64,000 nt of DNA from Ensifer sp. BR816 (GCF_000378985.1 NZ_KB905370.1:3493342-3557341), one strand, 5' to 3'. Counted from the stretch's first letter, positions 1 through 12,849 are shown. The notes: generated by a model from the sequence alone, not told the origin. Translations and numbers: made by a program.

Positions 1-217
1 GCAGTTGGGGGTCGTCGCAACGCGACAGGAAGGCCGCGTCCTTCATCGGAATCCGGCTCTGGTAATAGTAGCGGTTGATCACCCAGGCGCGGACCTGCGT
101 GATCGTGCAGCCGCCGCCATGCAGCATCACGTGAAAGGGATGCTTGTCGTGGTAGCGCTCCTTGCCGATCTGCAGAAGCCGGGCATGAAAATCTTGCTTG
201 TCTGATGCTGTCGTCAC
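1..217 (-). CDS. pqqC: PqqC, pyrroloquinoline-quinone synthase (N-terminal part, cut by window edge)
   Basis: PqqC catalyses the final ring closure and oxidation in PQQ synthesis. About 72 N-terminal residues are visible. They carry the family's HPFHVMLHGG and WVINRYYYQSRIPMKDAA stretches, matching the usual HPFH...NRFYYQ...PxKDAA pattern. The start is a GTG whose GTGA overlaps the pqqB stop codon, so the two genes are translationally coupled. The rest of the gene, and presumably pqqD and pqqE, lie to the left of the window. The product is needed to charge XoxF, encoded 22 kb away. Confidence 0.9.
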   Translation of the reverse strand, partial: MTTASDKQDFHARLLQIGKERYHDKHPFHVMLHGGGCTITQVRAWVINRYYYQSRIPMKDAAFLSRCDDPQL

Positions 218-1125
218 GGGCGGACCTCCATGCCGTCGAACCCGACTTCGAAGCCGCAGCCCTCGACGCGTTCGCGCTCGGCTCCGGCCCGCCAGATCGG
301 GTTCGTGTTGTTGATATGCACATAGATCGTGCGCCGGATGCCGAGGGCGCCAAGCGCATCGAGGCTGCCGCCCGCGCCGTCGATCGGCATATGGCCCATG
401 CGGCGGCCGGTCTTGTGGCCTGTACCGGTCACGATCATCTCGTCATCAGAGAATAGGGTGCCGTCGAAGAACACCGCATCGGCGTCGCGGAGGCGCGCGA
501 CAAGCCCCTCCGTCATCATGGCGCAGCCCGGAACATGGTAGACACGCTTGCCGTCAGCCTTGAGTTCGAGGCCGACCGTATGTTCGCCCTCGACATCGAG
601 AGCCGGCTCGCCGTCTTCGAGGAAGAGCGGCACCTTGCCGGGAACGGCGAAGAACCGCACCTCAAGACCCGGAAGTGGAAAGAAAGCCTCTTCGAGGACG
701 ACGATCCTCCTTGAAACCAGTTCCGGATCGAGAACCTGGAAGACCGGATTGTCCGTGATGATCCGGTCGACCGCGCCGGTCGAAAACAGCGTGAACGGCT
801 GTTTCTCCCGCAGGACGAGGAGCCCGGCGAGATGATCGATGTCGCCATTGGTCAGCACCACGCTCCTGATCGGGCTGTGACGCAACCGGCGCGGCTGCAG
901 CGGCCGATTGGCCCGCACTTGCTCACGGATGTCCGGAGAGGCGTTGAAGACCGCCCAGGCCTCACCGTCGAGACTCACCGCAAGCGACGACTGGCTCTGC
1001 GGCCTGAGGCCGGAGGCTGGATCGCGCGCCATCGAACAGTTGCGGCAGCCGCAATTCCATTGCGGGAGACCGCCGCCAGCGGCGGCCCCCAGAACGATGA
1101 TGCGAAGATCGGACGTCTTCTTCAC
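214..1125 (-). CDS. pqqB: PqqB, metallo-beta-lactamase-fold PQQ biosynthesis protein
   Basis: A protein of 303 residues, the normal PqqB length. It opens with the diagnostic IIVLGAAAGGGLPQWNCGCRNC, followed by an SSLAVSLDG segment and a TNGDIDHLAGLL stretch corresponding to the metallo-beta-lactamase-fold metal site (the canonical HxHxDH is degenerate in PqqB, as is usual). PqqB is thought to act on the cross-linked Glu-Tyr intermediate during PQQ maturation. It lies between pqqA and pqqC in the standard pqqABC order and overlaps pqqC by 4 bp. Confidence 0.95.
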   Translation of the reverse strand: MKKTSDLRIIVLGAAAGGGLPQWNCGCRNCSMARDPASGLRPQSQSSLAVSLDGEAWAVFNASPDIREQVRANRPLQPRRLRHSPIRSVVLTNGDIDHLAGLLVLREKQPFTLFSTGAVDRIITDNPVFQVLDPELVSRRIVVLEEAFFPLPGLEVRFFAVPGKVPLFLEDGEPALDVEGEHTVGLELKADGKRVYHVPGCAMMTEGLVARLRDADAVFFDGTLFSDDEMIVTGTGHKTGRRMGHMPIDGAGGSLDALGALGIRRTIYVHINNTNPIWRAGAERERVEGCGFEVGFDGMEVRP

Positions 1126-1169
1126 GGCAATCCCTGATGAGTTGGAGGCCGACCCTCGAAAGGCTGCGC

Positions 1170-1265
1170 CTAGAACAGGATCGGCTCATCCCCGTCCGCC
1201 GGAGCGTAGCGGGTGATTTCCATCGCGCAGCTGACTTCAATGAATTTCGGTTTATGCCAGGACAT
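1170..1265 (-). CDS. pqqA: PqqA, PQQ precursor peptide
   Basis: A 31-residue peptide. It has the conserved Glu-x3-Tyr pair (E16 and Y20 in the stretch AMEITRY) whose side chains are cross-linked by PqqE to form PQQ. A clear GGAGGA ribosome-binding site lies about 4 bp upstream of the ATG at 1265. An in-frame extension upstream to about 1511 is open but has no ribosome site and no PqqA character, so the short form is the gene. It heads the pqqABC operon, 44 bp before pqqB. Confidence 0.93.
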   Translation of the reverse strand: MSWHKPKFIEVSCAMEITRYAPADGDEPILF

Positions 1266-1613
1266 GTCTCCTCCGTTCGTCCAGATCAGTGTGCCGCCCT
1301 GCATTGCCGGCGCCTTCGCAACCAGGTCGAACACGAAACAAGCTTTGCCCTCAGGCGCCGCTTGGTGAAAAGCCGGAACAGCCTTCCGCCGCACCGGCAA
1401 AGCCCGGCGTCGCCATCGCCGGGTTTTCGATCGCATCACGCCGCACGCAGCGCCTGGCGGCGGGGCGAACGGGAGACCACGCAAGTCCTCCTCCATGTTG
1501 AATGGTATCACGGTTCAAGGGCCTCACAATTAAGACCAAGGTGGCGGTCGACGCCGCGCTTGCGCGCGCCGAGGCCGAAACGTGGTGAATGGCGCCGGCT
1601 TTGGATGCCCGGC
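1266..1613. promoter_or_regulatory. Gap between pqqA and cbbR; expected pqqA promoter region
   Basis: 348 bp without a supported gene, between the start of pqqA and the end of cbbR, both on the minus strand. The pqqA promoter must lie here. I see an AT-richer patch at about 1517-1550 but no unambiguous -35/-10 pair. No cbbR terminator was recognised with confidence. Confidence 0.4.
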
Positions 1614-2555
1614 TTAACGGAACGCGTTCAGGGGATAGGGCTTGGCGACGACCGGCAGGTATCGCGCGCCGGAAGCCAGCAGAAAACGCTCGAACGCCTG
1701 CATCGCAGGGGTGGTGGCACGGTCCGAGCGGGACACGCCGAACCATTGCCGGCGGATCGGCGTATCGACGACATCGAGAATGACGAGACGGCCGAGCTTC
1801 ACCTCCTGCTCGATCGTGTGGGCCGAGATGAAGGCAATGCCCAGGCCGGCAATGACGGCCTGCTTGATCGTCTCGTTCGATGCGATCTCGGTGCCGACCT
1901 CCTCCAGCTTGTGCGGCGTGTCGGTCAGGAAAATCTCGAGCGAAATCCGCGTCCCCGATCCCTTTTCCCGCACCAGGAACTGTTCCTGCGCGATCCGCTC
2001 CCGCGAAATCTCCAGGACCCCCGCGAGCGGATGAGCAGCGGGGGCGATGAAGACCAGCGGATGATCGCCGAACACCTGGGCGCGCACCTCGAAGTCGCGC
2101 GGTGGTCGGCCCATCAGCGCAACATCGATCTCGTGGTCCCTGAGCTTGGCGATGATCTCGGCGCGGTTGCCGATGAAGAGATTGACCTCGATACCCGGTA
2201 CCTGCTCGCGAAAGGCGGCGATCAGTTGCGGCGCGAAATATTTGCCGGTCGACACGACGCCGAGGCGCACCCGGCCGGTCCGCAGCCCCTTTATCCCGCT
2301 AATCGAATCCTCGAGGGCAACCAGGCTGTCCTCGACCGCCCGGGCGGCATCGAGGAAGGCAAGGCCGTAGGCCGTCGGAACCATGCCGCTGCGCGTCCTG
2401 TCGAACAGCGGGACGCCGGCATCCCGTTCCAATTGCTGGATCTGCAGCGTGAGCGCAGGTCCAGTCAAGCCCAAGGCCTCCGCCGCAAGGTTGACCTTTC
2501 CCAGGCGGCAGATCGCTTCGACGGTGCGAAGTTGGCGAAGTGTCACGTTGCGCAT
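1614..2555 (-). CDS. cbbR: CbbR, LysR-type activator of the Calvin operon
   Basis: 313 residues from the ATG at 2555. The N-terminal LysR winged helix-turn-helix is plain (LRQLRTVEAICRLGKVNLAAEALGLTGPALTLQIQQLE), followed by the effector-binding domain (about residues 90-300). CbbR activates cbb genes in response to metabolites such as RuBP or NADPH. It is divergent from cbbF with only 103 bp between them, the classic arrangement. A longer open frame upstream to 2660 would run into the cbbF start and is not credible. Confidence 0.93.
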   Translation of the reverse strand: MRNVTLRQLRTVEAICRLGKVNLAAEALGLTGPALTLQIQQLERDAGVPLFDRTRSGMVPTAYGLAFLDAARAVEDSLVALEDSISGIKGLRTGRVRLGVVSTGKYFAPQLIAAFREQVPGIEVNLFIGNRAEIIAKLRDHEIDVALMGRPPRDFEVRAQVFGDHPLVFIAPAAHPLAGVLEISRERIAQEQFLVREKGSGTRISLEIFLTDTPHKLEEVGTEIASNETIKQAVIAGLGIAFISAHTIEQEVKLGRLVILDVVDTPIRRQWFGVSRSDRATTPAMQAFERFLLASGARYLPVVAKPYPLNAFR

Positions 2556-2658
2556 CGAAGCGAAGTAAGAAAATCTAATTTCCAAAGTCAATTGAATAAA
2601 TTTTACAAACTCAACGTTTGCGCCATGCTTTCCTCGACATCGAGTGGGAGGAGACAGC
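2556..2658. promoter_or_regulatory. Divergent cbbR-cbbF control region
   Basis: 103 bp of markedly AT-rich DNA (about 2570-2620) between the two divergent starts. It contains TTGA...TCAA-type dyads and several T-N11-A pairs, as expected for LysR-family binding. The cbbF ribosome site GGGAGGAGA lies at 2646-2654. CbbR binding is inferred from position and composition, not demonstrated. Confidence 0.6.
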
Positions 2659-3708
2659 ATGTCAGGCGCAACTCTCGAGGCTTACCTCGCTTCATGCACG
2701 GCCCATGGCGACGACCTCTCCCGGGAGGTCGCAACAGTCATCCAGAGTCTGGCAAGGGCCGCTCTCGACGTCCGCAAGATCGTCAGCCAGGGAGCGCTTG
2801 GCATGGCGATCAACGGCACGCGCGGCACCAGCAGTGCCAACGGCGATCTCCAGAAGGATCTGGATGTCCTCAGCGACGACCTGTTCCTGTCGTGCCTTCA
2901 GGGCGCACCGGTCGCATGCTACGCCTCGGAGGAACGCGAAAATCCCGTCCAGCTCGACCCGAACGCACGCCTTGCGGTGGCCATCGATCCGCTCGACGGC
3001 TCCTCGAACATCGACCACAACATCTCCATCGGCACGATCTTTTCCGTGCTTCCCGCCGTCAAGGGGCCGGAGGTGGACCCCTCCCAGTCCTTTCTGCAAC
3101 CCGGAAGCCGGCAACTGGCGGCGGGCTTCTTCGTTTACGGACCGCAAACAGCGCTCGTGCTCTCGCTCGGCAAAGGCACGGAGATTTTCATCTTCTCCAG
3201 CCGGCTCGGCTGTTTCGTCGAGGCATACAAGTCGATGAACATCCCGGAGCGCACCAGCGAATTCGCGATCAACATGTCGAACTACCGCCACTGGGAAGAA
3301 GCGATCCGGCTCTACGTCGATGATTGCCTGGCAGGCTCGGAGGGGCCGCGCGAGCGGGAATTCAACATGCGCTGGATCGCCTCGCTCGTCGCCGAGGCCT
3401 ATCGGATCCTAATCCGCGGCGGCATTTTCCTTTATCCAGCAGACGGCCGGAAAGGCTACGGTCAAGGGCGGCTGCGGCTGGTCTACGAGGCCAACCCGAT
3501 CGCTTTCGTCATCGAGAACGCTGGCGGCCTGGCGACGACCTGCCTCAGTCCCATTCTCGATCTCGTTCCGGAAAACCTGCACCAGCGCGTGCCGCTGGCA
3601 TTCGGTTCGCGCCGCGAGGTAGCGCGCGTCGCCCGCTACCATGTCGACCCCAACATGATCGGCGAACGCGCACCGCTCTTCGGCAAGCGCGGCCTGTTTC
3701 GAGCCTGA
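2659..3708 (+). CDS. cbbF: Fructose-1,6-bisphosphatase class I (Calvin type)
   Basis: 349 residues, the usual class I length. The metal-binding active-site signature AIDPLDGSSNIDHNISIGT is present around residues 110-130. The enzyme releases phosphate from fructose bisphosphate (and often sedoheptulose bisphosphate) in RuBP regeneration. The start ATG at 2659 follows a strong GGAGGAGA; a GTG 15 bp earlier is in frame but lies inside that ribosome site. First gene of the cbbFPTALSXE operon, 11 bp before cbbP. Confidence 0.95.
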   Translation: MSGATLEAYLASCTAHGDDLSREVATVIQSLARAALDVRKIVSQGALGMAINGTRGTSSANGDLQKDLDVLSDDLFLSCLQGAPVACYASEERENPVQLDPNARLAVAIDPLDGSSNIDHNISIGTIFSVLPAVKGPEVDPSQSFLQPGSRQLAAGFFVYGPQTALVLSLGKGTEIFIFSSRLGCFVEAYKSMNIPERTSEFAINMSNYRHWEEAIRLYVDDCLAGSEGPREREFNMRWIASLVAEAYRILIRGGIFLYPADGRKGYGQGRLRLVYEANPIAFVIENAGGLATTCLSPILDLVPENLHQRVPLAFGSRREVARVARYHVDPNMIGERAPLFGKRGLFRA

Positions 3709-3719
3709 GGAGAGACCGG

Positions 3720-4589
3720 ATGTCAGCCAAGCACCCAATCATCTCCATAACCGGCTCCTCCGGCGCCGGCACCACGACGGTCAAGGACACGTTCGAGAAG
3801 ATCTTCAAGCGCGAGAGCATCTCGGCATCGTTCATCGAAGGCGACGCCTTCCACCGCTTCGACCGGGAGACTATGCGCCGCAAGATAGCCGAGGAGAAAG
3901 CCAGAGGCGTCGACTTCACCCATTTCTCCGCCGAGGCGAACGAACTGGAAATTCTCGAAAGCGTCTTTGCCGAATACGGCAGGCGCGGCGTTGGACGCAC
4001 CCGCCACTATGTGCATGACGATGCCGAGGCCGCAAAATACCGCGCCGAACCCGGCACATTCACGGACTGGGAGGAATTCCGCGACAGCGATCTCCTGTTC
4101 TACGAGGGGCTTCATGGCTGCGCCGTCACCGACACGGTCAACCTCGCGCAGCATTGCGACCTGAAGATCGGCGTCGTTCCGGTGATCAACCTCGAATGGA
4201 TCCAGAAGATCCATCGGGACAAGGCGACACGCGGCTATTCCACCGAGGCGGTGACCGACACGATCCTGCGGCGTATGCCCGACTACGTCCATTACATCTG
4301 TCCGCAGTTCTCGCTGACGGACATCAACTTCCAGCGCGTGCCGATCGTCGATACGTCCAATCCCTTCATCGCCCGCTGGATACCGACGCACGCCGAATCC
4401 ATCCTGGTCATCCGCTTTGCCAAACCGCAAAGCATCGATTTTCCCTACCTGCTGTCGATGCTCAACAACAGCTTCATGTCGCGCGCCAATTCCATCGTGG
4501 TGCCGGGCGACAAGCTTGATCTCGCCATGCAGCTGATCTTCACCCCGCTCATCCACAAACTGCTCGAGCGCAAACACCGCATGTCGTGA
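3720..4589 (+). CDS. cbbP: Phosphoribulokinase
   Basis: 289 residues. It opens with the P-loop [16 protein letters not shown] and continues with the type I bacterial PRK segments [15 protein letters not shown] and [10 protein letters not shown]. It phosphorylates ribulose-5-phosphate to RuBP, a step specific to the Calvin cycle. The ATG at 3720 follows a GAGGAGAG ribosome site 11 bp after cbbF. Next gene cbbT is 10 bp on. Confidence 0.96.
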   Translation: MSAKHPIISITGSSGAGTTTVKDTFEKIFKRESISASFIEGDAFHRFDRETMRRKIAEEKARGVDFTHFSAEANELEILESVFAEYGRRGVGRTRHYVHDDAEAAKYRAEPGTFTDWEEFRDSDLLFYEGLHGCAVTDTVNLAQHCDLKIGVVPVINLEWIQKIHRDKATRGYSTEAVTDTILRRMPDYVHYICPQFSLTDINFQRVPIVDTSNPFIARWIPTHAESILVIRFAKPQSIDFPYLLSMLNNSFMSRANSIVVPGDKLDLAMQLIFTPLIHKLLERKHRMS

Positions 4590-4599
4590 GGAGGACATC

Positions 4600-6687
4600 A
4601 TGAATGTTTCGCAGCAGATCGAAACCCGTGCGCCCGCATCGGAACGCAACATGGCCGACGCCATCCGGTTTCTCGCCATGGACGCCGTTGAGAAGGCCAA
4701 GTCCGGCCACCCCGGCATGCCGATGGGCATGGCCGACGCGGTGACCGTCCTCTTCAACCGCTTCATCAAGATCGACCCTTCCCTGCCTAACTGGCCGGAT
4801 CGCGATCGTTTCGTGCTTTCGGCCGGCCATGGCTCGATGCTGCTCTATGCCATCCATCACCTGATCGGCTTTGCAGACATGCCGGTGGCCGCGCTCTCAT
4901 CGTTCCGCCAGCTCGGCTCGAAAACCGCTGGCCATCCCGAATACGGCCATGCCCTCGGCATCGAGACCACCACCGGTCCGCTCGGCCAGGGCATCGCCAC
5001 CGCCGTTGGCATGGCGATTGCCGAACAGATGATGGCCGCCCGCTTCGCCAGTTCGCTCTGCAATCACTTCACCTATGTGGTCGCCGGCGACGGCTGCCTG
5101 CAGGAGGGCATCAGCCACGAGGCGATCGATCTTGCCGGACATCTGAAGCTGCGCAAGCTGATCGTGCTCTGGGACGACAACCGCATTTCGATCGACGGTT
5201 CGACCGAGCTCTCCACGTCGATAAACCAACTTGCCCGATTCCGCGCCGCCGGGTGGGACGCCCAAGCCGTCGACGGCCACGACCCTGAAGCCGTGGCGAA
5301 GGCGATCGAGCGGGCGCGCCGAACCCGCAAGCCATCGCTGATCGCCTGCCGCACCCGGATCGGCAAGGGCGCCGCCAGCATGGAAGGCTCGCACAAGACG
5401 CATGGGGCGGCGCTGGGTGAAAAGGAAATTGCTGCCACGCGCGAAAAACTCGGCTGGCCGCATCCGCCCTTCTTCGTGCCACCGGAAATCAAGGCCGCCT
5501 GGGAAAAAGTGGCGTTGCGAGGCCGCATGGCCCGCGAGGCGTGGGAAATTCGGCTCGACGCTTCGCGCTCGAAAAAGCGCTACGAACAGACCGTCGGACG
5601 GCAGCTCGACGGCGAGCTCGCGCCGTTGCTGGCAAAGTTCCGGGCAGCACATCGCACAAGGGCTACGAAGGTAGCGACGCGGCAGGCCTCCCAGATGGTG
5701 CTGGAGGTCATCAACGAGGCGACGACGTTGACGATCGGCGGCTCGGCCGATCTCACCGGCTCGAACCTGACGATGACGTCGCAAACTGGGGCCGTTGCAC
5801 CGGGCAACTTCAAGGGCCGTTATCTGCATTACGGCATCCGCGAGCACGGCATGGCGGCCGCCATGAACGGCATCGCCTTGCATGGCGGCTTCATCTCCTA
5901 TGGCGGTACTTTCCTGGTCTTTTCGGATTACGCGCGCGGCGCGATGCGTCTCTCGGCGCTGATGGGCCTGCCGGTCGTCTATGTGTTGACGCATGATTCC
6001 ATCGGCCTTGGCGAGGACGGTCCGACCCACCAGCCGGTCGAGCATCTGGCAATGCTGCGCGCCACCCCGAACCTCAACGTCTTCCGGCCCGCCGACATCA
6101 TCGAGACCGCCGAATGCTGGGAGATCGCCTTGGGCGAGACGGGCACGCCGAGCATCCTTGCCCTTTCGCGGCAGGCCTTGCCGATGCTGCGCCAAACGGA
6201 GAAGGCCGAGAATTTGTCGGCGCTCGGAGCCTATGTCCTGAAGGAGGCGCGCGGACCTCGGGACGTCACCCTGCTTGCCACCGGGTCGGAGGTCGAGATC
6301 GCTGTCGCCGCCGCTGAACGCTTGCAGGCGGAGGAAGGCATAGAGGCGGCGGTGGTCTCCATGCCCTGCTGGGAGAAGTTCGAAGTGCAGGACCCGTCCT
6401 ATCGGAGGCAGGTGCTCGGAGATGCCCCACGCATCGCGATCGAGGCGGCCGGCCGCCTTGGCTGGGACCGCTGGATGGGGCCTGACGGTGCCTTTGTCGG
6501 CATGACCGGCTTCGGTGCCTCGGCACCCGCCGCGGACCTCTATCGACATTTCGGCATCACCGCCGACCATGTCGTCGCCGAAGCGTTGAAACTTGTTCGC
6601 CGGGATGCCCGAACGCCGCCGTCCATCACCCGCGGGATTGGCCAGCAGGCGGTCAAACGCATCGTCGGAACATCTCAGGAGGCTTGA
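4600..6687 (+). CDS. cbbT: Transketolase
   Basis: 695 residues. It shows the N-terminal [24 protein letters not shown] signature, the thiamine-diphosphate motif [13 protein letters not shown]...WDDN, and the C-terminal [18 protein letters not shown] motif. It rearranges sugar phosphates to regenerate pentoses. GAGGAGG lies before the ATG. Its TGA sits 2 bp before the cbbA ATG, implying coupled translation. Confidence 0.95.
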   Translation: MNVSQQIETRAPASERNMADAIRFLAMDAVEKAKSGHPGMPMGMADAVTVLFNRFIKIDPSLPNWPDRDRFVLSAGHGSMLLYAIHHLIGFADMPVAALSSFRQLGSKTAGHPEYGHALGIETTTGPLGQGIATAVGMAIAEQMMAARFASSLCNHFTYVVAGDGCLQEGISHEAIDLAGHLKLRKLIVLWDDNRISIDGSTELSTSINQLARFRAAGWDAQAVDGHDPEAVAKAIERARRTRKPSLIACRTRIGKGAASMEGSHKTHGAALGEKEIAATREKLGWPHPPFFVPPEIKAAWEKVALRGRMAREAWEIRLDASRSKKRYEQTVGRQLDGELAPLLAKFRAAHRTRATKVATRQASQMVLEVINEATTLTIGGSADLTGSNLTMTSQTGAVAPGNFKGRYLHYGIREHGMAAAMNGIALHGGFISYGGTFLVFSDYARGAMRLSALMGLPVVYVLTHDSIGLGEDGPTHQPVEHLAMLRATPNLNVFRPADIIETAECWEIALGETGTPSILALSRQALPMLRQTEKAENLSALGAYVLKEARGPRDVTLLATGSEVEIAVAAAERLQAEEGIEAAVVSMPCWEKFEVQDPSYRRQVLGDAPRIAIEAAGRLGWDRWMGPDGAFVGMTGFGASAPAADLYRHFGITADHVVAEALKLVRRDARTPPSITRGIGQQAVKRIVGTSQEA

Positions 6688-6689
6688 CC

Positions 6690-9261
<2,572 letters not shown>

Positions 9262-9286
9262 CGGATTTAGGAAAAGGAGAGACGAC

Positions 9287-9676
9287 ATGCGTATCACCCA
9301 GGGATGCTTCTCGTTCCTGCCCGACCTGACGGATGAGCAGATAACAGCACAGGTCGAATACTGCCTCGGCAAGGGATGGGCGATCGGCGTCGAATATACG
9401 GACGACCCGCACCCTCGCAACACCTACTGGGAAATGTGGGGCAATCCGATGTTCGATCTCAAGGACGCCAAGGGCGTCATAATGGAGCTGGAGGATTGCC
9501 GCAAGGCCCATCCGCAGCACTACATCCGCCTCAACGCCTTCGACTCGAGCCGCGGACTTGAGACCGTGACGATGTCCTTCATCGTCAACCGTCCGGACGC
9601 CGAGCCGAGCCTGCAGATGACCCGGACGGAAAGCCGCGGCCGCAGCCAGCACTATGCCTGGGAAACCCAGCGGTAG
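9287..9676 (+). CDS. cbbS: RuBisCO small subunit
   Basis: 129 residues. It starts [19 protein letters not shown] and contains [20 protein letters not shown], both characteristic of red-type small subunits. The C-terminal extension (about residues 100-129) forms the beta-hairpin typical of red-type enzymes. AAGGAGAG precedes the ATG, 25 bp after cbbL. Confidence 0.96.
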   Translation: MRITQGCFSFLPDLTDEQITAQVEYCLGKGWAIGVEYTDDPHPRNTYWEMWGNPMFDLKDAKGVIMELEDCRKAHPQHYIRLNAFDSSRGLETVTMSFIVNRPDAEPSLQMTRTESRGRSQHYAWETQR

Positions 9677-9689
9677 AGGAGTTGACAAG

Positions 9690-10625
9690 ATGGCCATGCC
9701 GGAAGCTCTGTCAAACACCGAAAGTCTGCCGACATCGGTCGATCTCGCTGAGGAATACAAAGCCTCCGGCGTCGCCGAAATCCTCGACGAACTGGACCGA
9801 GAACTCGTCGGGCTGAAGCCCGTGAAACAGCGGATCCGCGAGACGGCAGCCCTGCTGCTCGTCGAGCGGGCCCGCCGTGCAATGGGCCTCAGCCATGAGC
9901 CGCCGTCGCTGCACATGAGCTTCACGGGCAATCCGGGCACCGGCAAGACTACGGTCGCCTTGCGCATGGCCGATCTGCTGCACAGGCTCGGCTATATCCG
10001 CAAGGGGCATCTGGTGTCGGTGACGCGCGACGATCTGGTCGGGCAATATATCGGCCACACCGCCCCGAAAACCAAGGAGATCCTGAAGAAGGCAATGGGC
10101 GGCGTGCTGTTCATCGACGAGGCCTATTATCTCTACCGTCCGGACAACGAGCGCGACTACGGCCAGGAAGCGATCGAGATCCTGCTGCAGGTGATGGAGA
10201 ACAACCGCGACGACCTGGTGGTCATTCTCGCCGGCTACGCCGATCGCATGGAGCGATTTTTCGAGAGCAATCCCGGCTTCCGCTCGCGCATTGCCCACCA
10301 TATCGATTTTCCCGACTACGACGACCAGGAACTCCTCTCGATTGCCGAGCGCATGCTCAGCCGTCAGGGCTATCATTTCGACAGCAAGGCGGCGGCGGTG
10401 ATGAGCGAATACATTGTCCGTCGCCGGCGCCAGCCGCATTTCGCCAATGCGCGCTCGATCCGCAACGCGCTCGACAGGGCTCGGTTGCGGCAGGCAAATC
10501 GCCTGTTCGAGGAAAGCGTTGGCCCCGTCGACGCCGAGCAACTGTCAACCATCACGGCTCGGGACATTTCCGCAAGCCGCGTATTCCGGATGGTCGAGCC
10601 CAATCATCCGGAGATCTCGTCATGA
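9690..10625 (+). CDS. cbbX: CbbX, red-type RuBisCO activase (AAA+)
   Basis: 311 residues. Walker [18 protein letters not shown], Walker [13 protein letters not shown] and the pore-loop region [13 protein letters not shown] are all present. CbbX uses ATP and RuBP to pull inhibitory sugar phosphates out of red-type RuBisCO by threading the CbbL C-terminus. Two ATGs (9690 and 9696) follow AGAGGAG; the first is chosen for spacing. Its stop overlaps the start of cbbE (ATGA). Confidence 0.95.
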   Translation: MAMPEALSNTESLPTSVDLAEEYKASGVAEILDELDRELVGLKPVKQRIRETAALLLVERARRAMGLSHEPPSLHMSFTGNPGTGKTTVALRMADLLHRLGYIRKGHLVSVTRDDLVGQYIGHTAPKTKEILKKAMGGVLFIDEAYYLYRPDNERDYGQEAIEILLQVMENNRDDLVVILAGYADRMERFFESNPGFRSRIAHHIDFPDYDDQELLSIAERMLSRQGYHFDSKAAAVMSEYIVRRRRQPHFANARSIRNALDRARLRQANRLFEESVGPVDAEQLSTITARDISASRVFRMVEPNHPEISS

Positions 10626-11314
10626 GCCAGAAGACGATCATAGCCCCCTCGGTGTTGTCGGCTGATTTCTCGCGGCTCGGCGAAGAGGTCGAGGCCGTCT
10701 GCGCGGCCGGTGCCGACTGGATCCACCTGGACGTGATGGATGGCCATTTCGTGCCCAACATTACCTTCGGGCCACCGATCATCAAGTCGATCCGCAACCG
10801 GACAGACAAGGTGTTCGACTGTCATTTGATGATCGAACCGGCCGAGCGATATCTCGAGGCCTTCGCCGTTGTCGGCTGCAACATCATCACCGTGCATGCC
10901 GAAGCAACCACCCACCTCGACCGATCGTTACAGGCGATCCGCGACCTCGGCTGCAAGGCCGGCCTCTCGCTCAATCCGTCGACGCCGGAGAGCGTCATCG
11001 AATATGTGCTGGACCGGCTCGACCTGATCCTGCTGATGACGGTCAATCCCGGCTTCGGCGGCCAGGCCTTCATCCCGTCCGTCGTCGAAAAGGTGAGGCG
11101 TGTGAAATCGATGATCGGCAGCCGCCCGATCCATCTCGAGATCGACGGCGGCGTGACGCCGGAAACGGCGCCGCTGGTGGCGGCGGCCGGCGCGGATGTG
11201 CTGGTAGCCGGCTCGGCTGTTTTCAAGGGTCGGCGAGAGGCTTACGCTGGCAACATACACGCGCTTCGCACCGCGGCCGAAGACCAGTGTGCCCCAGGGC
11301 GCACGGCGCTGTAA
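10622..11314 (+). CDS. cbbE: Ribulose-phosphate 3-epimerase
   Basis: 230 residues. The TIM-barrel epimerase motifs [47 protein letters not shown] and [15 protein letters not shown] are all clear. It interconverts xylulose-5-phosphate and ribulose-5-phosphate. It is the last cbb gene, coupled to cbbX by a 4 bp overlap. A chromosomal rpe paralogue is to be expected elsewhere. Confidence 0.94.
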   Translation: MSQKTIIAPSVLSADFSRLGEEVEAVCAAGADWIHLDVMDGHFVPNITFGPPIIKSIRNRTDKVFDCHLMIEPAERYLEAFAVVGCNIITVHAEATTHLDRSLQAIRDLGCKAGLSLNPSTPESVIEYVLDRLDLILLMTVNPGFGGQAFIPSVVEKVRRVKSMIGSRPIHLEIDGGVTPETAPLVAAAGADVLVAGSAVFKGRREAYAGNIHALRTAAEDQCAPGRTAL

Positions 11315-11335
11315 GAACGGCAAGGTCACCACGAC

Positions 11336-11902
11336 ATGGCAGCGATCCCACCCCTCTGCGAATTCGGCTGGAAGGGCGTCGATGCCCGCCTGCCAGGCAC
11401 CGACGGCCTCACCTACTCGATCCTGGACTTTTCCGGGCCAAATGGCCTCGTCGTTGTCTTCATCTGCAATCACTGCCCCTATGTGAAAGCGGTCATCGGC
11501 CGCATCGTGCGGGATGCGATCGACCTGAAGGATCACGGCATCGGCTTCGTTGCGGTCAACGCCAATGATGCCGAAGAATATCCGCAGGATTCCTTCGACA
11601 ACATGAAGCTTTTCGCATCGCAAAACGCCCTGCCCTTTCCGTATCTCTACGACGAGGACCAGTCCGTCGCCAAAGCCTATGGCGCGGTCTGCACGCCCGA
11701 CTTCTTCGGCTTCAACAGGGATATGGGACTGCAATATCGCGGCCGGCTGGACGCCTCCCGCAAGGAAGTCGATCCGGCCGGTCTGAGGCGCGACCTCTAC
11801 GAGGCGATGGTCATGGTTGCGCGGACGGGCAAGGGCCCGGCGGAACAGCAGGCCTCGATCGGCTGCTCCATCAAATGGAAGGCGTCAGATTCTGAGACCT
11901 GA
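11336..11902 (+). CDS. Thioredoxin-family (AhpC/TSA-like) protein
   Basis: 188 residues with a thioredoxin fold. FICNHCPYVKA takes the place of the CxxC site, and the C-terminus has the IGCSIKWK motif of the DUF899/redoxin-like group often described only as thioredoxin family protein. It lies 21 bp after cbbE on the same strand and may be co-transcribed. Its substrate is unknown. It could protect Calvin enzymes or act as a general thiol reductase. Confidence 0.75.
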   Translation: MAAIPPLCEFGWKGVDARLPGTDGLTYSILDFSGPNGLVVVFICNHCPYVKAVIGRIVRDAIDLKDHGIGFVAVNANDAEEYPQDSFDNMKLFASQNALPFPYLYDEDQSVAKAYGAVCTPDFFGFNRDMGLQYRGRLDASRKEVDPAGLRRDLYEAMVMVARTGKGPAEQQASIGCSIKWKASDSET

Positions 11903-11957
11903 ATGGCTGCGCCCGGCCGCTCGGGCGCTTGTCCGTAAGGGCACCGGCAGGACTTCA

Positions 11958-12032
11958 AACGCCTCAGACCCCGCCCGTTGAGAGCGCCTTCCTGAAGGAA
12001 GGCAAACGGGCGGAGTCCGAGGGAGGAGGCGT
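11958..12032. repeat. Nested 75-bp inverted repeat
   Basis: Outer arms AACGCCTC/GAGGCGTT, middle arms CCGCCCGTT/AACGGGCGG and inner arms GCCTTCCT/AGGAAGGC nest into one long imperfect hairpin just after the thioredoxin-like gene. It could terminate the cbb transcript, but its length and structure look more like a mobile palindromic repeat unit. Confidence 0.6.
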
Positions 12033-12052
12033 TGCGCCCCGATGTCGGAGCG

Positions 12053-12162
12053 AGATGAGGAAAAGTGTGCGCGGTTTTCCGCCCGCATCCCGCTCTAAGT
12101 TTTTAGAATCGATCACGTTTCATGATTTCGGGTCGATTCGACCCAAAATCATCGTGATCTAG
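12053..12162. repeat. RIME-like rhizobial intergenic mosaic element, copy 1
   Basis: About 110 bp. It contains GTGCGCGGTTTTCCGCCCGC, then CCCGCTCTAA, then a long near-perfect palindrome with arms GATCACG...ATGATTT.GGGTCGA and the reverse complement. It reaches the end of gfa, so it may serve as a two-way terminator. A second, partly degenerate copy lies at 24548-24632. The match to published RIME elements is from memory. Confidence 0.65.
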
Positions 12163-12728
12163 GCCGGCAGGGCGCCGGACTGTTTGGCGATATGGGTGGC
12201 GATCGCGTCCATCAGCGCCGGGGACAAGCAATCGTATGGCTGCAGGCCGAGCTCCGTTAGCCGTGCCCGGATTTCCGGCATCCTGTCCGGGTTGACGCCA
12301 CTTTCGATCACGGAGGAAACGAAGGCCGCAAATTCCGGCGGCGACCAGCCGGTCTCGTCGCTGAGCTCGGTATGCACGAAATCCAGCCCATAGAAGGGAT
12401 GCCTGTTGTTCTCGATCCGGCCATACAAGTGCGCGCCGCAATCCTTGCAGGCGTAACGCTGGATCGTCGCGCTCGGATCGACGATCTGCAGTTTTTCCGA
12501 ACCTGAGGTGACATTCACCTTGTCGCGGCTGACAACGGCGATCTGCGCGAAGATCGCGCCCTCCGGCTTCCAGCATTTGGTGCAGCCGCAGGCATGGTTG
12601 TGCGCGGTCTGCGCGTCGATTGCAACGGTCACCGGACTGGTGGCGCACTTACATTTCAGCGTGCCGCCCTGAAAGCCGGGACTGGCGGGCGGAAAGCCAT
12701 TATCGATGGACGGATGCAGCTTGAGCAT
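12159..12728 (-). CDS. gfa: S-(hydroxymethyl)glutathione synthase / glutathione-dependent formaldehyde-activating enzyme
   Basis: 189 residues, the usual Gfa length. The zinc-binding cysteines are [12 protein letters not shown] and [11 protein letters not shown], and the N-terminus [10 protein letters not shown] matches the family. Gfa speeds the condensation of formaldehyde with glutathione, feeding FlhA and FghA. GAGGAACC precedes the ATG at 12728; the open frame upstream lacks a ribosome site. It stands apart from flhA/fghA but in the same C1 region. Confidence 0.9.
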   Translation of the reverse strand: MLKLHPSIDNGFPPASPGFQGGTLKCKCATSPVTVAIDAQTAHNHACGCTKCWKPEGAIFAQIAVVSRDKVNVTSGSEKLQIVDPSATIQRYACKDCGAHLYGRIENNRHPFYGLDFVHTELSDETGWSPPEFAAFVSSVIESGVNPDRMPEIRARLTELGLQPYDCLSPALMDAIATHIAKQSGALPA

Positions 12729-12849
12729 TGGTTCCTCCTCGGCTTTGGACGTCTTCGTCCCAAGCAGGATCAAGGCAAATGCCGCCGCCGGCAATATAGC
12801 GGAAAGTGTCGGTTTTCGGCGTGGAGCCGCCGCACCGGGCCTACAGCGA

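Noticed and set aside
1137..3323. 728-codon plus-strand frame
   Set aside because: Antisense to cbbR and out of frame with cbbF; arginine/proline-rich shadow of GC-rich coding DNA with no family resemblance.
4897..6570. 557-codon minus-strand frame
   Set aside because: Exactly antisense to cbbT, which has all transketolase motifs.
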